Positions 1-6,300 of a DNA stretch of 8,657 nt are shown one piece after another. Source of the stretch: Chloroflexota bacterium (GTDB lineage Bacteria; Chloroflexota; UBA6077; JACQUR01); NCBI GenBank assembly GCA_016210245.1, contig JACQUR010000507.1, positions 1 through 8,657 of the forward strand, in the 5' to 3' direction. Every line of letters begins with the position of its first letter. Within the stretch, counting starts at the first letter, position 1. The translations under genes were made by a program, and so were the position numbers. Below the pieces are notes generated by a model that made no database searches, had not been told where the DNA came from, and was given only the letters and a program-made list of their open reading frames with translations.

Positions 1-39
1 GGGAGCCATTCGGGGGCTGGACGAAACGAGCCAGCACCC

Positions 40-109
40 GTAGGGGCAGGCCCCTGTGCTTGCCCCGTCCCCACCCGGGGACGGGGCAGGCACAGGGGCC
101 TGCCCCTAC
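40..109. repeat. Long near-perfect palindrome (33-bp arms, 4-base loop)
   Basis: Left arm 40-72 and right arm 77-109 are reverse complements over 33 positions with one mismatch (T at 61 opposite G at 88, a G-T wobble in RNA). They are separated by the loop ACCC (73-76). The arms are built from GGGGCAGG/CCTGCCCC blocks, so sub-palindromes nest inside. There is no T-tract on either side, so it is not a classic intrinsic terminator, although RNA from either strand would fold strongly. The form is that of a dispersed extragenic palindrome or MITE-like element. It lies immediately upstream of the plus-strand cassette. That it is a multicopy family is inference. Confidence 0.9.
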
Positions 110-116
110 AACACCC

Positions 117-132
117 CGCGTCTCCGCGTTCC
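117..132. repeat. Degenerate octamer remnant
   Basis: Two adjacent 8-base units, CGCGTCTC and CGCGTTCC. They resemble the reverse complement of the CGCAGAGA-type octamers at 8531-8553, so they may belong to the same dispersed family in the opposite orientation. Only two imperfect units are present, so this is a weak call. Confidence 0.3.
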
Positions 133-151
133 CTGGTTTCCGCAGGCGCTC

Positions 152-180
152 CAACTGCCGCTGCACGATGGTGTTATACT
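152..180 (+). promoter_or_regulatory. Possible sigma-70-type promoter for the amidase cassette
   Basis: TATACT at 175-180 matches the -10 consensus at five of six positions and sits in an otherwise G/C-rich stretch, about 60 bases before the first start codon of the cassette. No convincing -35 box is seen 16-18 bases upstream (the region reads CCAACTG). A small hairpin, CACGC (203-207) with GCGTG (214-218), would fall in the 5' leader. The call rests on the -10 match and on position alone. Confidence 0.35.
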
Positions 181-239
181 CGGTTGCATGCTGTTCCACG
201 AGCACGCCATTCAGCGTGTGGGAGAACGGAGGGTTGACA

Positions 240-434
240 ATGGCGCTCAACGTTGGCCAGGGCATCCGGGACAAGATGGAGGCGCTCCAGGATTTCCCCC
301 TGGAGGACTCCACCTTTCAGACCAACAGCGACGGCAGCCAGGTGGAGCGCTGCTGGGGCACCCGGGGGCTGTACATCGCCTCCAACGTCTCGGGGGACTG
401 GGAAACGTACGGCCCTTTTGGGGGAGGCGGGTAA
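240..434 (+). CDS. Small conserved-looking protein of unknown function, 64 aa
   Basis: ATG at 240 follows a strong ribosome binding site, GGAGGG at 228-233, six bases upstream. The frame keeps high third-position G/C to its TAA at 432-434. The protein starts MALNVGQGIRDKMEAL, is soluble, has no signal peptide or membrane segment, and ends in an aromatic, Gly-rich tail (ETYGPFGGGG). A single Cys occurs in a CWGTRGLYI segment. I do not recognise a named family. It sits eight bases ahead of the amidase start, and its stop codon lies in the loop of a hairpin (426-441), so the two genes are probably translationally linked. A role with the amidase (chaperone, modulator or structural partner in a phage-like lysis unit) is inference. 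An upstream in-frame ATG at 60 exists, but it would read through the palindrome and is rejected as the start. Confidence 0.7.
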   Translation: MALNVGQGIRDKMEALQDFPLEDSTFQTNSDGSQVERCWGTRGLYIASNVSGDWETYGPFGGGG

Positions 435-441
435 GCCCGCC
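426..441 (+). promoter_or_regulatory. Hairpin between the ribosome binding site and the amidase start
   Basis: GGCGGG (426-431), loop TAAG (432-435) and CCCGCC (436-441) form a perfect 6-bp stem with a tetraloop. The loop carries the stop codon of the 64-aa gene. The stem's 5' strand overlaps the 3' end of a GGGGAGG Shine-Dalgarno (421-427), and the stem ends one base before the GTG start at 443. A ribosome finishing the upstream gene would melt it, which is the classical arrangement for translational coupling. The structure is seen; the regulatory role is inferred. Confidence 0.5.
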
Positions 442-442
442 A

Positions 443-967
443 GTGAAAGTCAAGTGGATCGGCTCGCCACACTGCTCGGCCGGCCGGCCGCACGGACCGC
501 CGATCGCCCTGGTGATCCACACCATGAGCGGCTCGCTGGCGGGCTGTGACAGCCACTTCAACAACACGAGTCTGCCGCCAGACAAGCGCGTCTCCGCCCA
601 CTACGGCATCAGCCTGTCCGGCGAGGTCCACCAGTACGTGCGTCTGGAGGACCAGGCCTGGGCGAACGGCATCCTGGAGGCCGAGAACATCTGGCCCGGG
701 CCGGCTGGGATCAACCCCAACGCCCTGTCGGTTTCGATCGAGACCGAGGACCAGCACAACCCGGCGGAGAAGGTGACCGCCGAGCAGTACGAGGCCACCC
801 TCGCCATCGGGCGGCTGGTGCTCCACCAGTACCCCCACCTCCACTACCTCATGACCCACCGGGCAATCACGCCGAAGAACCGGCCCAACTGCCCTGGCGC
901 CCGGTGGGTAGAGAGCGGACACTTCGGGAAGCTCGCGACGGCGCTGGGCCTGGAGCCCGTGGTCTGA
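443..967 (+). CDS. N-acetylmuramoyl-L-alanine amidase (Amidase_2 / PGRP fold), 174 aa
   Basis: This is a Zn-dependent amidase that cleaves the lactyl-amide bond between N-acetylmuramic acid and L-alanine in peptidoglycan, of the T7-lysozyme/PGRP type. Numbered from GTG 443: H26 (LVIHTM) is the first Zn ligand, Y54 follows in the SAHYGIS motif, E100 is in LSVSIETE, and H139 (LMTHRAI) and C150 (RPNCPG) are the remaining Zn ligands. The domain fills the whole protein. There is no signal peptide, membrane segment or cell-wall-binding domain, as in single-domain phage-type endolysins. The ORF stays open back to base 56, but the upstream part lies in another frame over the 64-aa gene and the palindrome, so GTG 443, which gives MKVKWIGSPH, is chosen. 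The next gene starts 24 bases downstream. Chromosomal cell-wall remodelling or a prophage remnant lysin are both possible. Family assignment is firm; the start is probable. Confidence 0.9.
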   Translation: MKVKWIGSPHCSAGRPHGPPIALVIHTMSGSLAGCDSHFNNTSLPPDKRVSAHYGISLSGEVHQYVRLEDQAWANGILEAENIWPGPAGINPNALSVSIETEDQHNPAEKVTAEQYEATLAIGRLVLHQYPHLHYLMTHRAITPKNRPNCPGARWVESGHFGKLATALGLEPVV

Positions 968-990
968 GAACAGCCGGAGGAGTGAGCAAC

Positions 991-1239
991 ATGGCTACCC
1001 TGGACGACGCCCAGGCCGCGGCGTTCAAACTTGCCAACCAGGACGTGGTCTTCAATCCCGACTCCGCCATTGCCAGGAAGTGGCTCCAGCATGCAGCGAT
1101 CAGTAACTCGCTGCCGGTCGAACCGTCCCAGGAGAAGACAGCGTCGTGTCCAGGATCTGCTGCAGGACCTGCCGGCTGTCGAAGTAGGCCTCCGCGATGC
1201 TACGGGCGGCCCGGCAGTGGCGCTCGTAGTTGGCGTTGA
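991..1239 (+). CDS. Small protein of unknown function, 82 aa, with a probably broken 3' end
   Basis: ATG at 991 follows a strong GGAGGAG site (976-982), so initiation is well supported. The first ~52 codons encode a plausible polar protein with the segment FNPDSAIARKWLQHAA followed by LPVEP. The NPD...A...LP layout recalls short modules that accompany amidases in some Chloroflexota, but that is from memory and is not a family assignment. From codon 53 (about 1147), third positions switch abruptly: 10 of the first 52 codons end in A/T, against 18 of the last 30, with eight in a row at the switch. The remaining residues (Pro/Gly/Arg/Ser/Cys-rich) look like antisense of the converging glycosyltransferase gene. 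The natural C terminus has therefore probably been lost at a rearrangement joint. It overlaps the glycosyltransferase gene tail to tail by 140 bases. Confidence 0.55.
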   Translation: MATLDDAQAAAFKLANQDVVFNPDSAIARKWLQHAAISNSLPVEPSQEKTASCPGSAAGPAGCRSRPPRCYGRPGSGARSWR

Positions 1240-2281
1240 CGGCTGCCAGCGCCTCGGCGGCTTCCTCGAGCGTCGTGAATCGGAACATTCCCTCGCCGTT
1301 GGGGAGGAACGCGCTGGGACCAGTGTGCTGCACCACCACTGGCTTGCCGGTGGCCAGGTAGCATAGTGTCCGGTCGCTGATCCATGCGGTCTGGAAGCTG
1401 ACATAGGAGGGCTTCGCGCAACTGAACTCACCCCGCGAGCTCCGGATGTAGGTCTGGTACGCCTCGGGGGTACTGGCAACTTCGTAGGCGTGCCGGATCC
1501 GCCAGCCCAGGCTGGCCATGTAGCGCCGGTCCTCTCCGTCCTTGTTGCCCAGGCAGAGGGCCAGCTCCAGCGGCTGCGGTGTCAGGCGCGGAAGCGAGGC
1601 GAACTGGAGAAACGCCAGCCCCTTGGTGTTTTCCACGAGCCTGTCGCCATCGGCCAGCCAGTCCCCGCCTCGCCAGTTGGAGACCGTGGTGAAGGCCCGG
1701 CAGTGGGGGTCGTACCTGTAGTCCCACAGGTCCAGAGCGATTGGCGGCCGGATGTGGAGCCAGGGCAGGCCACAATCCGGGAACGGGGCGTTCGGGGTCC
1801 CCACCGTCTCACCGGTGGTGAAGTAGTAGTCGTGGGGGCCGATGGTCCTCTGGCCTCGGCTCACCCAGAACTGGAGCAGCCCCGGGTCGATATCCACCAG
1901 CGCCGTGCGCCGGAAACGCACCAGCAGGTCGGGGTGGAGTTCGTAGTGGAAGTTAAGCAGCAGGTCTGCCCGCCGGATGATCCCTTCGGCCACGGAGGCC
2001 GGTACGCCCAGGAATTCGGGGGGATCACCCCCGGCGCCCTTCCGGCTCCATCGGTACATGAGGAGCCTCCCGGCCAGACCGAAGCGGGCCAGCCGGTCGG
2101 CGAGGGCCGCAACCCGCGAAGCGTCTCGCGCCTCGTCGCCGCTGCTGCGCTGTTGCTCCAGCCAGTAGACGTCACAGCCCAGCTTGCGCAGGGCATGGGC
2201 GTACTGCATATAGACCCAGAAGTGCCCGCCCCCCTCCAGAAACTTCGCAACCTTGAACGCAGAGATGACGACCGTGGCCAT
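1100..2281 (-). CDS. Glycosyltransferase-like protein (GT-B type), 393 aa
   Basis: This is the last gene of the minus-strand operon and is likely a cytoplasmic GT-B sugar transferase. The N-terminal Rossmann-like half opens with MATVVISAFK and a GGGHFWVYMQYAHALRKLG segment (residues 18-35), typical of donor/acceptor domains that begin with a Gly-rich loop. A VDIDPGLLQFW segment lies at 129-139. The C-terminal half carries GEFSCAKPSYVSFQTAW (284-300), then SDRTLCYLATGKPVVVQHTG (302-321), resembling the donor-site region of CgeB/Glyco_trans_1_2-type transferases. No clear EX7E motif is seen, so donor and linkage are unknown. The ATG is preceded by AAGG (2289-2292), which overlaps the TAG stop of the upstream kinase gene; the gap is four bases, so translation is coupled. 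The last 12 residues (382-393) show weaker codon bias and appear to be read-through across a sequence joint. Family is fairly sure; specificity is unknown. Confidence 0.75.
   Translation of the reverse strand: MATVVISAFKVAKFLEGGGHFWVYMQYAHALRKLGCDVYWLEQQRSSGDEARDASRVAALADRLARFGLAGRLLMYRWSRKGAGGDPPEFLGVPASVAEGIIRRADLLLNFHYELHPDLLVRFRRTALVDIDPGLLQFWVSRGQRTIGPHDYYFTTGETVGTPNAPFPDCGLPWLHIRPPIALDLWDYRYDPHCRAFTTVSNWRGGDWLADGDRLVENTKGLAFLQFASLPRLTPQPLELALCLGNKDGEDRRYMASLGWRIRHAYEVASTPEAYQTYIRSSRGEFSCAKPSYVSFQTAWISDRTLCYLATGKPVVVQHTGPSAFLPNGEGMFRFTTLEEAAEALAAVNANYERHCRAARSIAEAYFDSRQVLQQILDTTLSSPGTVRPAASY
1138..1147. other. Probable rearrangement joint between the amidase cassette and the glycan operon
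   Basis: Third-position G/C collapses on both strands at the same spot. The plus-strand gene loses bias from 1147 onward. The minus-strand glycosyltransferase loses it from residue 382 (1138) to its stop at 1100: 7 of the last 12 codons end in A/T, while the preceding nine all end in G/C. Each gene therefore ends by reading into the antisense of the other. No target duplication or inverted repeat is visible at the joint. Confidence 0.5.
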
Positions 2282-2285
2282 GGTG

Positions 2286-3383
2286 CTACCTTACTAGCTC
2301 CCTCGCTTCTTCCGTGGGCAACACCGGCTCCAGCCTCTCGAACCATTGCTCGATCTCGGCCAGCGCCACGTATCCCCACTCGAGCTGGTCCTGCAGCCGG
2401 ACGAAGCCCCACTGGACCTGGTCTCGCAGCAGGGCGACACAGGGCCAGAGGATGCGACTGGCGCAGCGCGCGCACTCCGCCGTATCGAACAGGAGGTTCA
2501 AGTCCCGGGCAGAGGGCAGCCGCCAGCCGGCTCGCCCGACCGCTTGCCGGTACCGGTCCAGCATCCACGGTCGATCGTGGGCGCGAAACCGGGACAGGAG
2601 AGTCGAGAGATCGTAGCTGACCTGCCCCACGCCGGTGTGATCCCAGTCGATCAGCCACGCTTGCGAACGATCCACGGCCGGCTGCACGAAGGCGTTGTGG
2701 GGCCAGAGATCGCCATGCAGGAGCACGTCAGGTCCGCCAAGCTCGTCCATCACCTGCGTTCGGTAGCACCGCTCGTCGAGCAGTCCGCGGAGCCGCTCGA
2801 GCAGGCGGTCCCGCAACGGCCAGAGCTCCGAGGGCAGCTCCGCCCTGGCCGGGCGCAGAGCTTCGAGGCCGGTGATCGCATCGCGCACGTTCGAGGTGTA
2901 GAAGTGCATGCCCAGGTCGCTGCCATGCCGGCGACCATCCAGCAGCACTTCACTGCCGGCCGAGCGGGTGTGCAGCCGCGCGATCAACTCGACCGCCGTC
3001 GCCACGCGCTCGGGGGCCGAATTCCTGCGGTCCAGCCCCCAGTCGCCCAGGTCTTCGTAGATATGCCACACCCACTGCCCGCCTCTCTCCGCCGCGATGC
3101 CCAGCAGACCCGGGGCGTTCTCGCCCAGGCCGATCGACGGGAGCCAGCTTCGCACGACAAGCTGGCAGCGCAGAGCGATGTCCGGAGCCAAGCGCTTCAT
3201 CACCAGCGAACGGACCCGGCCGCCGGCCTCCACCTGGAGGCGGTAGACGGATGTTTTCAGCTTCTGCTCGCTCACCACCCGGCCATCGGTGGATTCTCCG
3301 AAGACTTCCTGCAAGGCGCCGCGGACTTCTGCCAGGCCGGGTTGCCCGGTGCCCTCCAGCAGGCGGTCAAGCTGCTCGATCAT
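2286..3383 (-). CDS. APH/choline-kinase-fold phosphotransferase, 365 aa
   Basis: This is an ATP-dependent small-molecule kinase of the aminoglycoside phosphotransferase (APH) superfamily. K63 (LVMKRL) is the probable ATP-binding lysine. HGDLWPHN at 223-230 is the catalytic loop, with D225 as catalytic base and N230 as a metal ligand. IDWD at 245-248 supplies the second metal-binding aspartate. The length is normal for the superfamily and no membrane segment is seen. The C-terminal helices contain a local duplication: DQVQWGFVRL (321-330) is followed by DQLEWGYVAL (332-341). Such folds phosphorylate sugars, amino-sugars, choline or antibiotics. Because the gene sits between two glycosyltransferase genes, a sugar or glycan intermediate is the more likely substrate than an antibiotic; this is inference. 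ATG 3383 is preceded by AAAGGA (complement of 3392-3397) eight bases upstream, inside the end of the fusion gene (17-base overlap). Confidence 0.88.
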   Translation of the reverse strand: MIEQLDRLLEGTGQPGLAEVRGALQEVFGESTDGRVVSEQKLKTSVYRLQVEAGGRVRSLVMKRLAPDIALRCQLVVRSWLPSIGLGENAPGLLGIAAERGGQWVWHIYEDLGDWGLDRRNSAPERVATAVELIARLHTRSAGSEVLLDGRRHGSDLGMHFYTSNVRDAITGLEALRPARAELPSELWPLRDRLLERLRGLLDERCYRTQVMDELGGPDVLLHGDLWPHNAFVQPAVDRSQAWLIDWDHTGVGQVSYDLSTLLSRFRAHDRPWMLDRYRQAVGRAGWRLPSARDLNLLFDTAECARCASRILWPCVALLRDQVQWGFVRLQDQLEWGYVALAEIEQWFERLEPVLPTEEARELVR

Positions 3384-6300
3384 GTCGGCTGTCCTTTCTG
3401 CCTCTGTCCGCCAGAGCGTCTGTCCTCCTGGTAGCCGTCACGCGGGCGAGGCGTCCGTGCTCGATGTCCAGCAGGACGTCACAGCTCTTGAGCGTGTCCT
3501 GTCGGTGCGTGATGAGGAAGGTGGTCCGGCCGCGCATAAGATGCTCGACGGCCTCCATGATCGCAGCCTCGGTCTGCACGTCGACCGCACTGGTGGGCTC
3601 GTCGAGGATGAGGATGGGGGCATTCTTCAGAAAGGCTCGGGCCAGGGAGATGCGCTGGCGCTCGCCACCCGAGAGTTGCATGCCCCGCTCGCCGACGGGC
3701 GTCTCGTAGCCCTGGGGTAGCCGGGTGATGAACTCGTGGGCGTTGGCCGCTCTTGCCGCGGCCACGATCTCCCCCCAGCTTGCGCCCGGGCGAGCGTAGG
3801 CGATGTTCTCGGCGACGCTGGTCGAGAAGAGCACCGGCTCCTGGAGGACCAGAGCGAACTGGGCGCGCAGGTCAGCCAGCCGGTACTCGCGCAGATCGAG
3901 GCCGTCCAGCAGTATCTGGCCGGCGGTGGGATCGTAGAAGCGGGTGACCAGGTTCACGAGGGTCGTCTTGCCCGCACCGGTGGGGCCCGAGATGCCCACG
4001 CGGGCCCCGGCGCCCACTTCGAACGAGACGTCGTGCAGCGCCGGCCGGCCGTCGCCGTAGGCGAACGAGACGTTGCGGAAGGCCACGGCGCCGCAGGCCC
4101 GCCCGAGAGCCCGGGCACCCGGCCGTTCGACGACGTCCGGCGCCTCGTCGAGGAGCGCAAAGGCCCGTTCGGCGCTGGCCAGCGATGCCTGCAGGGCTAC
4201 CGAGTTCTTGCTGATGGTTCGCAACGGCGCGTAGAGCTGCGACAGGTAGCCCGTTACCAGCAGCATGTCACCCAGGGTGAGGGCGCCCGAGAGGACGTGG
4301 CTCACGCCGACGAAGAGGAACGCCGCGGTCCCCGCGGCCGTGGCCAGGCCCACCAGGAGGTTGAAGGAACCCTCGACGAGCGAGACGCGAAGATGGGCTT
4401 GCATGCCCTCCTGGGACTGGTGGGCGAAGCGCTCCCGCTCGTGATCCTCCTGCCCGAACGCCTTCACGACCCGGATCGCCGAGAGCGCCTCCTGGACCAC
4501 GGAGAGCGCGGAGCTTTCCAGCTTCTTCGCCTCGCGCCATTCCTGGCGCACCTGTTGTCGGTAGGCCCGCGAGATCACGAAGAGGACCGGCGAGATAGCG
4601 AGCGCCACCAGGGCCAGTTGCCAGTCGATCCGGGCGATGACGTAGATCATGCCGGCCAGCGCGAAGCCCGCCGTGACAAAGGGGATGACCCCATCCACTG
4701 CGATCCCCTGGATGGCCGAAGCGTCGTGCTGGACGCGATAGGCGGAGTCGGTCGTGCCCTTCGCATCGTGATACGCCAGCGAGAGGCGCTGGGCGTTGCG
4801 GAAGAGCTCGGCCCGCAGGGTCAGGACCAACCGGTCGCCGGCGTAGGTGCGTAACAGGGTGAGCGCTAACTCCTGGAGTTGGCCCAGCAGGGTGACGGCC
4901 AGCAGCAGGCCGACCGAAAGGGTGAGCAGGGTTGTGCCCGATCGGAGGGTGGCCGGCCACAGCGTGTCGAGGAACCCCGGGAGTGGGCGGGAGCCGATGA
5001 CGCTGTCGACGGCGATCTTCAGCGGGAGCGGAGTGAGCAGCGCCACGGGCGTGGAGAGCAGCCCCAGCAGGAAGAGGCCCGCGATATGGGGCCAGCAAGG
5101 CCGGGCCAGGCGCAGCAGGCGCCCGTAGAGGGTGAGATCCCTGTGGACTTCCACGGCCACCACGTCCCTTCTAGCCTGGTGATCTATGGCTCGCAACAGG
5201 ATGGCCGAGGCGCGAGCTCCCTCCCACAGCGCGCGCAAGCCGAGCACCAGCGCTGCCGCGCCGAGGATTGCCGCGGCGGCCAGGGCCCCGTCGAGCGCCG
5301 CGTCGGTGGCAAGGGTCCCGAGCACCAGGAGGGCCGACAGCCCCTCAACCGGGTATCTGGGCCAGAGGCGGAACCGTCCCATCTGTCGGCCCCCGCCGTA
5401 CTCTTCGACGGCGGCGAGCAGGCGAGCGGCGCCCAGCAGGCCGCCCCGCACCTCCAGGTCCCAGCGATCGTGGTTGCCTCCTCGGCGGAAGGCGGTCCCT
5501 TCCGCCCGGAGAGACGCCTCGATGGCGTGGAGCCATGTGGTGTGCTCGCGCCAGGTCTCGCTCCAGACCGTGCAGGTTCTCGGCCGGGGCAGCGCAAGAC
5601 CGCCCCTGCCGCGTCGCCTCCACGGTGTGAGGCCGTGGCAGAGCCGACCGTTCAGGCGTGCCACGGGCTGGAGCAGGTGCAGGAAGGTGGTCAGCGCGTA
5701 AAGCTTCCAGCGGGCCGGTAGAGACCGGAGCGTGCTGGGGTAGGTGGCGTGGCGGGCGCTCAGGCCGGCCTGGACGAGGCTCACGCCGAGGCCCAGGGCG
5801 AGCAGGGGCAAGGCAAGCAGCAACGGCGCCCAGAGCACGCCCAGGGCGGTGATGCCGGCCAGGACGGCCAGGAGCACGTGGTACTCCGGCATCTGGGGTA
5901 GCGACCAGAGCGGGCCGGCGGACGGTTGATAGAGCGACTGGAACGGGGCGCTACCCCACACGCCGTGGTAGATTCGCCCCGGGCTCGGGTAGAGCAGCCG
6001 CGAGAGCCCCTTGCCGTAGATCCGCCCGTCCCAGGTGAGGTGGCCGGCGGCGTTGTATTTGTCCGGCCACTTCCGTTCGAGCAGCGCCTCGGCTTTACCG
6101 TACCCGCATTGCTGCTTCCAATAGTCGCGCACGGAGTTGCGGCGATGGTGCCAGACCAGCGCCGCCGGGCTGTAGCCCAGGGTCCAGCCCCGTGGCTGCA
6201 GCCGCCAGCAGACGTCGCCGTCGTCGCCCGCGGCGCGAAACTGCGGATCGAACCCGTCTATCGCTTCCAGGTACGCCTTGCGAAAGGCCATGTTGCAACC

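Noticed and set aside
56..442. N-terminal extension of the amidase frame back to base 56
   Set aside because: It runs through the palindrome and out of frame over the 64-aa gene, which has its own strong ribosome binding site. The amidase fold is complete from GTG 443.
477..490. 14-base CGGCCGGCCGGCCG palindrome
   Set aside because: It lies inside the amidase coding sequence, encodes ordinary residues, and is expected at this G/C content.
1490..2620. 376-codon plus-strand open frame opposite the glycosyltransferase and kinase genes
   Set aside because: It spans the junction of two well-supported minus-strand genes, with no domain or ribosome binding site of its own.
2286..3383. Antibiotic-resistance (aminoglycoside) kinase
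   Set aside because: The fold is shared by many metabolic kinases. Its place between two glycosyltransferase genes and the lack of mobile-element signals argue against a resistance cassette.
3736..4854. Long open frame on the plus strand opposite the ABC exporter part
   Set aside because: It is an antisense shadow of a strongly supported gene: high G/C codon bias keeps the opposite frame open, and it shows no recognisable domain.
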